Source: Austropuccinia psidii | Taxonomy: Eukaryota > Basidiomycota > Pucciniomycetes > Pucciniales > Sphaerophragmiaceae | Direction of reading: 5' to 3' | Length of the DNA stretch: 64,000 nucleotides | NCBI GenBank assembly: GCA_023105745.1 | Contig: JALGQZ010000013.1 | Span: 27,018,105 to 27,082,104, forward strand | Shown here: positions 12,303-25,233 of the stretch, piece after piece | How positions within the stretch are numbered: position 1 is the stretch's first letter | How the letters are laid out: each line of letters begins with the position of its first letter | Made by a program: the position numbers and the translations under genes | The notes under the pieces: generated by a model | Told to the model about the DNA's origin: nothing | What the model saw: only the letters and a program-made list of their open reading frames with translations | The model's database searches: none

Positions 12303-14276
12303 AACTCCTCTTGTGTGGGATTAAAATGAGGCAGTACCTGGAGGGGGAAATCACAGGTAACTAGTTTTGAATTGCTAATAACTCCTGTAACCAAGGGTGG
12401 CAAGGGTGTATTGCCTGCCCCTCCTGAAATACTGAACAAAATCTTCCTTGGAGCTCACAAACCAAAATAAAATTAGTAAGTGGCTTTACAACTGCAGAAG
12501 ACAAAATTCAGCAGTCTCAGATCAGACCTATTCAATAAATAATATAAAAAATAATGTCAGTTATTTTTGGTTAAATTTGATATTTTAATAAAATACTTGT
12601 CTGTTTTAATTTTAATAGTTTTTGGTGAAATTGAGGTGAGTTGTTTCTTCTTGGTTATAATTCCTTGGTAGGATGGGTTATTTAAGGTTTTCTGGAAAAT
12701 TTGATTGGTGTTGATAAAGGTAATTTTGTTAAGGTATAGTTATAATAGAGTAAAATAATTTTTGAAAGGTTTGTTATTTTTTTTAAGAGTGTTTAATAAT
12801 AAGATAAAATTTTATTTGCTGAATTTAAGAGGTAAGCTTCTTTGATATTGAATTTTTAAAGGGGTAAGTTATTTTTGTTTTTTTAAGTCTTGATAATGGT
12901 GTTAATTTTACTGGATAAAGTATTTTAATAGAGTAGTAACCCTAATATTGGGTACTGGATAATTTTTATTTTTATTTTAATAATAATAAGATTCCACTGA
13001 GCTTAGCTACTGGGTAATCTTCAACACTATACTTCCACTGAGCTTAGCTACTGGGTAAGTAAATTCACTATAATTTGCTGGACTACCTCCCAGGTGAGGG
13101 ATGACTTATTCCTGTGCTTGTAATGTGCAGAGGATATATTGTGCATGGGGGGGAATTTGAAATTTGGGGGGAGAGAGCCCCTCTATTTATACCTTTTGGG
13201 AGCCCAGGGGGCCCTCCATGGGAGCTGTCTTTTTCCACTTTAATTCCTCTTGATTTCATCATGTGACTCTGTTTTTGGTGAGGACCTTTCTTGCATGGGT
13301 CAGGTGATTTAAGGTTTGGTGATACTTTTCTCTCTGCACAGCCTCCATTCATCACATGATTGTCTTTTGGTGAACTAATTATGATGACATATTCTTGAAT
13401 TTTCCTTGCATACATGAGGTGATTCAATTTTTGCTGGGGATTTTTGTTGTGCACAGCCTCTTTCCTGTCACATGATATTCTGTTGGTGGATGCAGTATCA
13501 CATGATGACCTTGTAATTCCTTTGCATATGTCCTATTTTAGGTTGGGTAGAAGTGGCTGTGTAATTTATGCAGGTGTCATGTTTGTTTTTCTTCTTTTTG
13601 AACTTTAAAATGAAGTCAGGTGATAACTTCTTGCATTGGTGAATTTACTGTTTTTTATGAGATGATGTGATTTTTGATTTTGACACATGCTGTGCATAGT
13701 CATGTGGTTGAGATTTAATTGGAATTGTGTACTGCATGCAGCCTGTTGTAACTAGCTTTGGTTTGCATGAGGTGATGAGTAGTGTAAATAATTATGTTTT
13801 AAGGTTTTAAGTGGGGCTACTGTGGATATAAGATAAGGTACTCCTGGGGCTGTGTTGTAAATGAATTGCAGGAATTCCATGGAGTTGAGCTTTGCATCAT
13901 GTGACTTTGAATGCAAGTTGGCTGTATAACTAATGCATGTGTCATTTTTTTGCTGCATGAGTCCTGTGGCTGTAAGGGGGTGTAAAGCTGGGTGGGGTGT
14001 GTAATTTAAAGGGTGGTACCTCATTTGTTGTAACTAGTTTGCTATATGTAAATTGATTTTTTACATATGCATAGTGAAATTGAATAAGTTATTCAAACAC
14101 ATACACTTCCCTTTGGTGCCTGTGCCATGGTTTTATGAGTTAAATCCAGCTTCTTGCTGTAAAATTGACCTTTTGGTGTAAAATTTGAGTGTAAGTCTGC
14201 CTGTAGGCTGGATTTCCTGCTGTCATAGGGTACTATGAGCTTGAGCCTGGTGAAAAAAATGGTATGGAATACCACA
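12303..14276 (-). mobile_element. Solo LTR of family C (C1)
   Basis: This 1974-bp block reads TGTGGTATTCCATACC at 14276 (minus strand) and ends GGAGTT at 12303. It matches the split 3' LTR of element C (30811-31547 plus 41612-42710). The flanks are GTGGG on the left and GTGG followed by C on the right, consistent with a 5-bp duplication that has since lost one G. It has no internal region. The left terminus is not the usual LTR end, but both copies stop at the same base. Inside are a 26-bp direct repeat (12992-13017 and 13033-13058), degenerate repeats of roughly 120 bp at about 13255-13480, and five TCACATGA-type palindromes. Confidence 0.75.
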
Positions 14277-17019
14277 GTGGCAATTGATTAAAATTTGGGA
14301 TCCTTGACTGCTTGACTGGTTCTAGTAATGACACATGGAATACAGGGTGAACTGACTTCCATTGCAAAGGCAACTTGAGGTGATAAGCATGACTTCCAAT
14401 CTTCTTAATGACTTCAGAGGGTCCCAGCCATCTTTCTCACAGTTTCTTGGTGGGTCTTGTAGTCTTGATGTTCTTGGAAGCTATCCATACTTTGTCCCGA
14501 GGTTAGAAATCAGGTGGAATTGACCTATTTCTATCTGAAGACTTCTTTAATCTCCTTATTTCTGACTCTAATTATTCTTTGACCACTTGCTGTACTGATT
14601 GGAGTTTTGTTGATCACTTTCCAGCAGGTGAGTCTTGAAAAATATGTATTGAGTCAAAGCTGGGATTTCTTTCATAAATGGTGAAAAAAGGGGATTGCTT
14701 TGTTGATGAATGTTCTTCATTATTGTAGGAAAATTCAGCCAGAGGGAGCCAGGTGTGCCAGTAATCTTGTTGGCAACTAACATACATCCAAAAATACTGG
14801 TCTACAATCTGATTTACCCTTTCTGTCTGTCCATCTGTTTCAGGATGAAAAGCAGTTGAAAGATCTCTTGATATCTTGAGCTTCTGACATGAATTGGTCC
14901 AGAATGATGAAACAAATAAAGATCCTCTATCACTGACAATACTGACTGGAAGTCCATGTTTGGAAAAGACATGGCTGAGAAAGATTTGAGCTAATTCCAG
15001 GTAAGTGATTGTTCCATAAGCTGGACTGAAGATTGCCATTTTTGAGAATCTATCCACAACTACTAGAATTGAATCAAAGTTGTTGGACAGTGGCAATTGA
15101 GTTATGAAGTCCATTGATAAACAATTCCAAGGACCAGATGGAACTTTCAGAGGCTTGAGTAATCCAAACTTCTTATGATGAATGTTCTTGTTTCATGAAA
15201 ATTTCTGACATGAGGACACATTGTACTTAATGAATTGATTGATTCCAGCCCAATAAAACTCCCTCTTGATGCGCTTGAGGGTCTTCTCCTGGCCAGGATG
15301 GCCAGCCAATGGTGAATCATGATGCTTTTGAAGAATATTGAGCTGGATTTCTTCATTGCTTGGGATTACCACTCTATATTTGAATAATAATAACTTGGCT
15401 TGAGGTTCAAGAGAATAATCTTTAACTGATTCACCTCTTTCTAGTTGCTTGAGTATTTCTTTATAGTATTTGTCTTGCCATACGTCTTTTTGAATATTGT
15501 CAACTAAATCTGAGAATATTTCCACTTTGATTGAGAAGAATTTTGACTCTTGAATTCCATTTTGCTTGATTACTTGATGAAAATTCTGAGGATTCTTGCT
15601 GATTAAGTCCACCCCCCTCTCTGGGTACATGTTGTCCCAATGTGACCAGGCATCTGGTAAAGTGGCCAGCCTTCCTAGGCAGTAAGTGATAGTGGAATGA
15701 AACTCAGAGGTAAATTCAGCCCAAAGGACCTTATGACAAGTAAGAACTTTGGAAGACATAAAATACTGAAGAGATGAGTGGTCTGTCAAGACCTCAAAAG
15801 AATTGGAAAGAGAAAGAAGAAAAGCTCTCCAGTGCTTGAGAGCCCAAACTATGCCAAGAAGTTCCTTGTCATGAATTTCATAATTCAGCTCAGCTGGGAG
15901 AAGCCTGAAGCTATCAAATGCAATGGGATGCTTTCCTGAGTCATTCACCTGACTCAGTACAGCACCCAAGGCATAATCAGAAGCATCAGTCTCTACAATA
16001 GTTGGCAGAGAAGGATTGAAATGGGAAAGGATAGGACAAGTGGTGAATGCTTCTTTGAGTATTTAAAACTGACTAAGAGCTTCCTCATTGAAGATAAAGG
16101 GAGAGTATTTTTGGAGAAGGGAAGTTAGAGCAGTGATTTCTTTGGAGTAATTTTTAATGAAACAACAATAGAAATTGGCAAAGCCAAGGAAAGATTGAAG
16201 GGCTTTGATGTTTTTGGGCTGAGGCCAATTGAGGATTTGCTGAACTTTTGAAGAATTAATCTTGAGGCCATCACTTGAAACAACATAGCCCAAGTATTCC
16301 ACACTTGAGGCATGGAATAAACACTTGGAGGCTTTGGAAAACAAATTATTGTCTCTCAGTCTTTTGAGGACAGAGGCCACATGTTTGACATGTTCCTCCT
16401 CAGAGCTGGAAAAGACCATAATATAATCTAAATAAACTACAACAAAAATATCCAAGAAGTCTGCAAATATGTCATTTGCAAGATTCTGGAAAGAAGCTGG
16501 AGAATTGGTAAGTCCAAATGGCATAACTACCATATTTGGTTCTGAAGGCAGTTAAGCTCTCATCCCCCTCTTTGATTCTCAGGAGATTATATGCACCACA
16601 AAGATCTATCTTGGAGAAGATAGTGGAGCCGTTGAATATGGTAAGAAGCTGGTTAATAGGAGGAACAGGATACCTGTTCTTCCTAGTGACAGCATTGAGT
16701 TTGCGGTAGTCAACACACAAACAAAGACCTCCATCCTTTTTCTTAACAAAAAGTACAGGTTCTCCTGTTGAAGAGGAGCTTGGCCTTATGAAACCTTTCT
16801 CTAAATTCTCTGAAATGTAGGCCCACAGTGTTTCTGACTCCTGGTTTGATAAAGAGTAGATAACACAAACTGGAGGTAGAAGACCCTCCAGTTTGATATG
16901 ATGATCACAGGCACAGTGTGGAGGAAGTTTCTCTTCTTTCACCTTGGAAAATACATCCAAATATTGGTGATAAGCAGGAGGGACTACCTTCAAAACAGTT
17001 TCAATTTCTTCTGGCTCTT
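14277..17019 (-). pseudogene. Element B pol: RT, RNase H and integrase, decayed
   Basis: Minus strand, in order: RT from 17014 (WDVEEEPEEIETV, then MPFGLTNSPASFQ at about 16515), RNase H at about 15970-15750 (VLTDHSSLQYF), the integrase HHCC region at about 15310-15190, and the integrase core. In the core the three acidic residues sit in MDFITQ (about 15110), SDRGSLF (about 14935) and TDGQTERVNQ (about 14815), and are all present. The C-terminal DKVWIASKNIK region is near 14490. The RT catalytic motif is YLDY instead of YLDD (near 16425). Frameshifts occur near 16500 and 16060 and several stops follow, so no active enzyme is made. Upstream coding resumes at 27283 beyond element A. Confidence 0.85.
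17015..17019. repeat. Target-site duplication CTCTT of element A, left copy
   Basis: CTCTT directly precedes the 5' LTR and is repeated at 27283-27287. Removing the element and one copy joins the B reading frame. Confidence 0.92.
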
Positions 17020-18943
17020 TGTGAGCCTTGAGGTATATTTTACATACCCAAATAGGCCACAATTATCTTAAAAAGAAATTTTGAATTATGCAAAACTCAT
17101 AAGTCATGAATATATCCAAAATTCATCATTTTCAATTTCAGAAAAGATGAATAACTTTTTATTGAGTAAGTAAATCCATGGATTTAAGACCAGATTTGGA
17201 TTCTACACAAAAAATTCACCTAGGGTAGCTCCATACAGTGAATAAGCTCAATTTAAGTATTTAAGGTGGTAAAATGGAAAATACTTCAATACCACATCAT
17301 TAATACCACATAAAAGATCCGTGAAAATTCTTGTTTTTCTTGATTTTTAGCCAAAATAACGGGAAAGTGAGAAATCCCATGTTACATATACACTAAGAAT
17401 AGTGTTATGCATGTTTTGAGCACTTAATATCATGGTATTCTTACATGGACTTTTGGTACACCCATAGTAGATATCTCACTTGAAGCTTAAATTACTATTT
17501 TGACGTAAAAATTAGGCAAGGGGGACAAAAGACATCAAAGAGAGCCAGGGTACCCAACTTCTGAGGCCTCAGAGGCGTGGATAGCTCCAGAGAATGGATC
17601 CAGGGCTCATCTTGGCCCAATTGGTAAACTAAAACTCTTTGGGAACTTGGTTACCAAGTTACACCTACTGTAATCATAAGAAAAATAGCAAATAACCTGT
17701 TATTTTGACGTGCCAAGGAGGTAATAAGCTACTTAGGCTCCTGTAACCACGTCAATTATTGATGACTTTCCATGACTAGACCCTAAAAGAGTAATTAAAA
17801 CCCTTTTGGTACTCATATTCATTGATTTACCTCATAGCAACCAGCAAAATACTGCTATTTGCAATTCTACGTAGAAATGAGGTAAAAACTTCAAAAATTC
17901 ATTAAAAATACAATTCTTAATGAATCTTTCTGAAACTTTCAGGACCAATGAAGAACTGTATTATCTATGGTACAATCAAAAAGAATTACAGTTTCATTAG
18001 TAAAATTAAAAGTTTTACTTACAGTCAATTTTTGACCATTCTACGTGAAACACTGAATCTTCAAAAATTCACAGTGATTAAATTCTGTGATGAAATTGGC
18101 AATAACATTGATAAATTTGAGAAATCAATGATTATTTTAGAATAAAAGAAGATTTACTGTTGTTACTCCTTTTATTCTTAACCATATTGGGGTTGGTAGT
18201 CACGTAAAAGCATCAATTAAGTAATTATGATAATCTTACGTGACAACAGATGATGCAATCATTAATCCAAAAAGGTTTATTGTTTTCTCACTCACTGGTT
18301 TTTAGTTTGCTCCATGGCACGCCTCTGTGAGCTGTTGTTGACTTAAAAGAAGCCTATTCTTGCTGTTTTTTCCGTATCATCATCTTATCAATTTATTAAA
18401 TCATTACTACCAACAAGTAAGTATTAGTTAAAGCTATTCTTAAGTGTTTTAAATCTTTCAAAATCATCCAGAAAGACGTGAAATCATAGAATCCAACTAT
18501 ATATTGTTGTAATACTGTTATAAATCCTTTTGATCCCTTAAAATCCACAATTCCACGTCAAATTTCTCTACTCTTATCTATCAATAAGTTCTTTGGAGTA
18601 TTAGTGAGTCATTTATTTTTAATTCTTAAAGTTTTTCTCTAGTAATAGTTTTCTTCAAGAATTATATTCATAATTATTCTTGTAAAAGATAATTATATAT
18701 TAAAATAATTTTATTATTTTAATAAAGAAGTTTTTTATTATTAAATTCTTCTTGTAATTGATTCTAGTAGACAATTACTGCTCACTGTTATAATCACTAG
18801 TAGTGTATAACACGTGAAAGAAATAATTTTATAATTATTTAATTGTGGTTATAATAATTTTTTATTATTATATTTCATAAGAACAGACATAGTACTGTTG
18901 ATTAATAGTAATATTATCATCAGTTTCATAGTCACATCTTACA
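17020..18943 (+). mobile_element. 5' LTR of element A
   Basis: This 1924-bp LTR runs TGTGAGCC...CTTACA. I could not fix a TATA box with confidence; TTATAAATCC near 18523 is one candidate. It carries two good splice-donor matches preceded by A: CAACAA|GTAAGT (donor at 18417) and ATTA|GTGAGT (donor at 18604). The first is also present in the 3' LTR and in the solo LTR at 702-2549. The short ORF at 17948-18145 has an equally open counterpart in the other LTR, and I do not treat it as a gene. Confidence 0.92.
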
Positions 18944-18945
18944 TT

Positions 18946-18959
18946 TGGGGGCCTGGCCG
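18946..18959 (+). other. Candidate primer-binding site of element A
   Basis: TGGGGGCCTGGCCG begins two bases after the LTR. The block TTTGGGGGCCYRGCCGTG recurs at the same place in D1, E, F and G although their LTRs differ, which fits a tRNA primer site. The first bases (TGGGGGC) match the sequence expected for a tRNA-Pro primer, but the remainder does not clearly do so, and the tRNA is not identified. Confidence 0.55.
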
Positions 18960-19334
18960 TGTTTTTTGAACCTTGTACCCTTAATTAATATATTTTTAAG
19001 CTATAAAATATATTAATTGAATATTTCTTTCTTTCATTTTAAAGTCAAAATAATTCTTATTTTTGAAATTGTTTTGGAAATCTTTTTCATTGAGGAATTT
19101 GGTTTAATTTTATACTGTTTTACAACTGGGTTTTTCACATCCAAAAACTTATAAAATTATTCTTTGAGTTACTCTGAATTAATTTTCATTCAAAATCTTA
19201 AATTTTAATTTTTTTTATTTAAAAAGAAGAATTTTTTTTTAATATTAAAAAAAATAATAAAATTCATAAAAAATCTTTTAAAAATATCTTAAAACACAAA
19301 AATAATTTCTTTTATCATATTTTTTCTCTTTAAG

Positions 19335-20308
19335 TGTCTTTAATCAAATACTGTGCAGCTGGTAACGGACTCAGTAAAAGATACATCAATAGTCCAGAAT
19401 CTGAAGACAGTATTGAGGTGCAGATTGCTAAAAGAGGCACCTTATTCAACTCAGAAAAAGCTAAATTACCACCAAAAGGTGTGTATTTTATCTTATATTT
19501 TTCACCTTTTATCTTTAAATTGACGTGAAAATGGTGCATACCAGAAATGGAAGCAACTATTCAGTCCAACCAGATGGATGTGGACAAGGAAGAGGCAAGA
19601 CCAAATCCAGAAGTGCCAAATCTTTCACAAGAAAGACACATCTGGAGGATGCCAGAGTTTCCCCCCATTCCCCAAGGTCTGTACCAACAGATTTTGACGT
19701 AAATTCTGAGCCTGAACTGATTTATGGTAATATTTCCAGGGCTGAACCACTTTCAGGTGGCAGCAATAGAAATATATCAATGCCAGTACAAAAACTGGTT
19801 CAGAGCAGCCAAGGAAGAGGAGTGGGAAATCTGCCCAAGCCTTTGGCAGGGGGCCATGAACTCCTACTTACACATCAAGAGCTTTCTGGGTCAGGAGAAG
19901 ACCATAGAACTCTTAGGAGGATGGAGCCCCCTGTCTTGCAAAGACAAGGTCAAAAAGATAAAGAATTGGTTGAAGAACCAAAGTCTTTTATCCATAGACC
20001 AGAAGAAAGAGTTGGAAATGACTCCAGCTTTGGAGACAGAGGCACCAGTGGCATCTACCAGCTCCAAACCAGCTCCAGAAGCATCCAAGAACAAGCCCAA
20101 AGGACCTCAAAAGAAACAGAGAGGTCCCAAGAACAATCAAGGCAAGGGCAAAGGCAAAGCCAATTGGCACAGACCTTACCCACAAGGGTACAGGATCCCC
20201 AAATTGGAGCCTTCAGCTGTGGACAGTGTCTTCAATATGGCTAGAACTCTTATGGAATTCACAGCCAAGGAGCAGGAAAGGATGAACAGGACTTTTCCAC
20301 GCAAATAA
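19335..20308 (+). CDS. ORF2 of element A, spliced, overlapping gag in the +1 frame
   Basis: The proposed coding parts are 19335-19478 and 19740-20308, with an intron at 19479-19739 (donor AAAG|GTGTGT, acceptor TTTCCAG|GG). With an upstream A completing the start codon, the join gives 237 aa. The second part shares with D1 the core LW...MNSYL...FLG...LL.GW.PL, a Lys/Gly-rich basic segment, and the C-terminal YPQGYRIPK...ARTLME motif. The reading frame is +1 to gag-pol. The intron contains the gag-pol ATG at 19531. The nearer acceptor used in D1 would here lead into a stop (TAA at 19700), so the longer intron is preferred. No known domain is recognised. The basic tract suggests nucleic-acid binding, which is inference. 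RNA evidence is needed for both splice sites. Confidence 0.65.
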
Positions 20309-23300
20309 ATGATGTACATAGAAGTATTAGTGTAGAAATTGGAAAACTTGAGTTAAAGTTGAAGCAAATTACATTAGACATCAATGATTTAAAGAAAAAT
20401 GACAAGCAACATTCTGATTGGCATCAATTGACAACTGTCACCCTTGAGTCAATTAGCAATGCTTGTGAAAGAATTGAGAACCAATGTCAAAATAATGACA
20501 CAGAGGATCCTTCCATTTTTAAAGTAAATGATAGACTTAAAACTCTTGAAGACCATGTCTTACAAATAGTTAAGAACACCAATCAATTTGCTATACATTT
20601 AGCAAAAAGTGACAGTGAGAGGCAGAAATTGAAGAATGATATAATTGCAAGTGTGGAGCAAATTCATAAGAATCATGAACCACATATGCCAAGACATTCT
20701 ACACCTTTGACTGAAGAAAAACTCTCTGTTAAAGAAAGTCTTACACCATTCTTGGGAGAAAATGCCTACTCTGCAAGAGATATTCCAAAAATAGAAGAAT
20801 GGCCAACATTCTCTGGTGAAGGAGAATACAACCATATTGAACTCATCAGGACTATTGATATGTTGCAAGAAGACTTTAATATACCTGATGAAATCATAGT
20901 GGGAAAACTACACTGTTTGTTTACCAGAACTGCAAAGAAATGGTATTACAAAATGAGGATTGATCATGGTAAACATGACTGGTCTTGGTGGAAATCTGAA
21001 GTGATTACCAAATGGGCCAATAATTCTTGGAGGGTTAAAATGGAGAATGCTTTTGAAAGTGCCATTTTTAACTCAGAAAAAGACAAACCACTTACTTGGT
21101 TCTTCAAACAAAAAGACAGATTATCTGCTTTACACCCAGATATGTCTGACACTATGATTAATATGAAAATATTAAGAAAGTGTGGAGGAGAACTGGAACA
21201 TGCTATCAAAAGCAGATGTGTGGAACCTTGTTCAACAGAGGACTACATTAATGCTATGGAAGATATCATTACCAGGACAAGAATTGGTAAGACTTGGATT
21301 AAAAACCCAATAGAGTCCAAAATAGTCTCAAAGATTCCTAGAGAAGAAAGAAGACCAGAAAGACCTGTCTTGAAGTGTCATAAATGTGGAAGTACTTCAC
21401 ATTTAGCCAACACTTGTCCTAAGAAGACAAAAATCAATGAAGTTCAAATCATTGAAGAAATTCAGTGTACTGAAGAGAAAGAGGGGTCTGATCAAGATTC
21501 TGCAGTCTCTGAAGATACACCAGTGGAGGACTATCCCATTGAAAACATTTCAGCTTTCTTTGAGGTCACAGAAGTCCATACCCACTTGCCACAGTACAGT
21601 GAAGATTGCTGCAACCTGATCAATATCCAAGATGCCAAAATGTGTAAAACAAAACCTGCTAGAGGAAAGGGTTATACTGCTGGAGCATCCTGTATCACAT
21701 CAGTTCTGATGAGTGATATTGAAGCCAAAATAAATTTGGATACAGGGGCATTTTGCACTTGTGTTGGCAAAGATTATCTCCAAATTATACTTCCTGAATG
21801 GAAAAACCATCTATTACCAATAGAAGGTGTACAATTCAGTAGTGCCAGTAACAATATGTACCCCTTGGGCATATTGGACACTAATATTGTATTCCCACAT
21901 CCAGCAGGAAGTGTAAGAATGAAAACTGAGATTGTAGTAATGGATAATTGCACATCTCAGCACATCATTCTTGGAAATGATTACTTAAATATTTATGGTA
22001 TTGATATAAATAACCATAAAGACAGATATTTCACAATTGGAGATAACAAGAGACAAAAATTTTCTTTCTCCAATATGCCAAAACAGATATCTGTAGTATC
22101 TTCTGTCAAGGATACTTACAAAGATGAATTTGTGACTAATCAACTTGTTGAAGCACAAATTAATCAATCATTGTCACCAAAGATGAGGAATGAGCTTATT
22201 AATGTGTTATACACATATAAAAATGCATTTGCCTCTGATAATGAACCATTAGGCGCTATAAGAGGACATGAAGTTGATATTACTCTTAATATTGACAGAC
22301 CATATCCTCCAGTACTTAGAAGACCAGCTTATCCAGCCAGTCCTAGAGCTAGAGAGGCCTTGGAAAAACATATCCAAGAGTTGATCCAACTTGGTGTGCT
22401 AAGGAAAGTAGGCCATAATGAGGAAGTTGAAGTGACAACACCTGTTATTATTGCATGGCATAATGATAAGTCAAGAATGGTTGGAGATTTTAGAGCTTTG
22501 AATACCTACACAGTTCCAGATAGGTATCCAATCCCTAGAATTCAAGAAACCTTGACTCAATTGTCTAAAGCCAAGTATATAACATCAATGGATGCATTGA
22601 AAGGCTTCCATCAAAATGTTTTGACGCCTAAAGCTAAGAAATTACTTAGAATTATCACTCACTGTGGCATTTTTGAGTATCTTAGAATGCCATTTGGCAT
22701 TAAAAATGCTCCATCTCATTATCAAAGAATGATGAATACCATCTTCCCCACAGAATTATCTGAAGGATGGCTTATCATTTATATTGATGATATTATTATA
22801 TGTTCTGACTCATGGTCTTTGCACCTTGAAAGACTTGCAATAGTACTTCATAAAGTTGCAGAAGTGAACATGAAAATTTCACTTAAGAAATGCAATTTTG
22901 GTTTTGAAGAACTCAAAGCATTAGGACATGTTGTTTCTGGTTTGAGCTTGGGTATTGACAAGAATAAAGTAGCAGCAGTGTTACTTAAGCCAATACCCCA
23001 GAATAAAAAGAAAATGATGTCTTTTCTTGGATTTGCTAGTTACTATAGGCAACACTTGAAAGATTTTGCAATTCTAGCCAAATCACTCTATAGAATCTGT
23101 GATCAACAGACTGTATTTGAGATGACACAGGAAAGAATTAATGCTTATGAGAAGATAAAGAAAGCCCTTACAGAAGCACCTTTACTCCTCATTCCTGACT
23201 GGAATATTCCTTTTGAATTGTACATTGATGCATGTGGAGATGGACTAGGGGCAGCCCTACATCAAGTCCAGATTATTGATGACAAACCTACAGAAGGACC

Positions 23301-25233
23301 AGTTTGTTATATCTCAAGACAAATCAAACCAACAGAAGCCAGATATGGTGCAAGCCAAATGGAGTGCTTATGTTTGGTATGGGCACTTGAGAAACTACAC
23401 TATTATCTTGATGGCAGTGTTTTTGAAGTGATAACTGACTGTAATGCCGTAAAATCACTTCTTAACATGAAAACTCCCCACAGACATATGTTGAGATGGC
23501 AAATAGCCATTCAAGAATATAGAGGAAACATGACTATAGTTCATAAAGCAGGAAACATTCACAAGAATGCTGATGGACTTAGTAGATGGGCTTTAGCCAA
23601 CACTCCTGATAACCCAGCTTATGTACCTTTGGAAGCTGAACCACAGATTCCAATTGAAGGAATTAACATAACTGATATTGGGACTGAATTCTTTGAAGAA
23701 GTCAGAGAATCTTATAAACAAGACAAGAATTGCCATATCTTGACTTCTTTATTAGATAAAGACTGCAAAGATACATCTTTAGTTAATGCACTTGATGAAG
23801 TTTGGAAAAATTCCTATTCTGAAGGAAGATTTCACTTGTTTGATGGGATTATTTACCATAGAACAAAACATTCTTGTGTGATGACACTATGTAGTAGATT
23901 ACTTATCAATACCATTCTTCATGAATGTCATGATAGTATCTACTCTGGACACCTGTCAGAAGACAGAACACTTGAAAAAGTAAAGAACTGTGCATGGTGG
24001 CCATCTTGGAGGAAAGAAACCATTGAATATTGCCATACCTGTGATAGATGCCAGAAAGCAAACAGGAGCACAGGCAAGAAATTTGGATTAATGATCCATA
24101 TTCAAGAACCAAAATCCCCTTGGGAAGTTGCTCACATGGATTGGGTCACAGCACTTCCTCCAAGTGGTGACAAAAGTTATAATGCTTGTTTAGTCATTGT
24201 AGACAGATATAGCAAAACTCCCATATTCTTACCATGTCATAAAGATGACACTGCTATGGATACAGCTCTTCTTTTATGGAGTAGAGTTATTTCTCATACA
24301 GGGTTATTTAAGAATATCATAAGTGACAGAGACCCCAAGTTCAAATCTGCACTTTGGACCAATCTTCATAGATTGTTTGGGACTAAGTTATCATTCTTTA
24401 CAGCATATCACCCTCAAACAGATGGGCTAGCAGAGAGGATGATTCAAACTTTAGAAGACATGATCAGGAGATTTTGTGCTTATGGATTAGAATTCAAAGA
24501 CTCAGATGGCTTTACCCATGACTGGTGTACTCTGATACCTGCATTAGAATTGGCATACAAGACATCAGTCCATTCTTCCACAGGACAAACTCCTGCTATG
24601 TTAGAAAAGGGATGGAATCCAAGACTCCCAGCAGACACACTGAGGAAAGACTTGATTGACATTCATCCTACAGCTTCCAGCTTCAAATTAATGCTTGATA
24701 AAGTAAAACACCATGCAAAACAGAGTATGGATGATGCTTTTGATTATGCAAAACAGAAGTGGGACAAGAGTCAGAAAGTACCAGACTTCAAAGTAGGGGA
24801 CTTAGTTCTAGTTTCAACCTTGAATTTTAATAATATCAAAGGCCCAAAGAAACTTAAAGATTCTTATGTAGGACCTTTTGTTATTGTTGCTTTACATGGA
24901 ACCAATGCAGTTCAAGTGGAATTGAGTGGTGAATTGGAAAATAAACACCCCACATTTCCAGTCAGCTTGATAAACCCTTATCAACCAGCTGACAAAGAAT
25001 TGTTTCCTTTAAGAAACCCAACTCCTTTAGCTGTACCACCTGTGGAACAGAATGAAGACAAAAAGATAAAGAAAGTCATTAAAGAAAGGAGACTTAGGGG
25101 TAAAAATCAAAGAGAATATCTTGTCAGATATAGAAATCCAGTACATGAAGATGAATGGATGGCAGAATCAGCAATACCTGACTCAGATAAACTCTTAAGA
25201 AGATTTAGACATGAAAGAAGGCCACAAGCCTGA
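19531..25233 (+). CDS. Gag-Pol polyprotein of element A with one in-frame TAG
   Basis: ATG at 19531 opens a frame that runs to 25233 with a single stop, TAG at 20242-20244 (codon 238); otherwise it would be 1900 aa. Domains by residue are: low-complexity overlap region 1-240, Gag core about 430-590 (WYYKM...WWKSEV), and zinc knuckle C-X2-C-X4-H-X4-C at 616-629. The protease has DTGA at 737, RT has YIDD at 1084-1087, and RNase H starts YID at 1231-1233. The integrase triad is D1537, D1599 and E1635 with 35 residues between the last two. A chromodomain-like C-terminus carries EYLVRYRNP...DEW. All catalytic residues are present. D1 has Gln at the TAG position, so it is probably a C-to-T nonsense mutation, although suppression cannot be excluded. 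An open frame without the stop starts at about 20245. Confidence 0.9.

Noticed and set aside
17948..18145. 65-codon ORF starting MKNCIIYGT in the A LTRs (also at 26287-26484)
   Set aside because: It occurs only in the LTRs of one element, is not open in the solo LTR (about 1580-1780), and has no recognisable domain.
21985..22167. Minus-strand ORFs inside A gag-pol (for example 21985-22167, 24480-24662)
   Set aside because: They are short, lie opposite well-supported pol coding, and have no counterpart conserved in D1.
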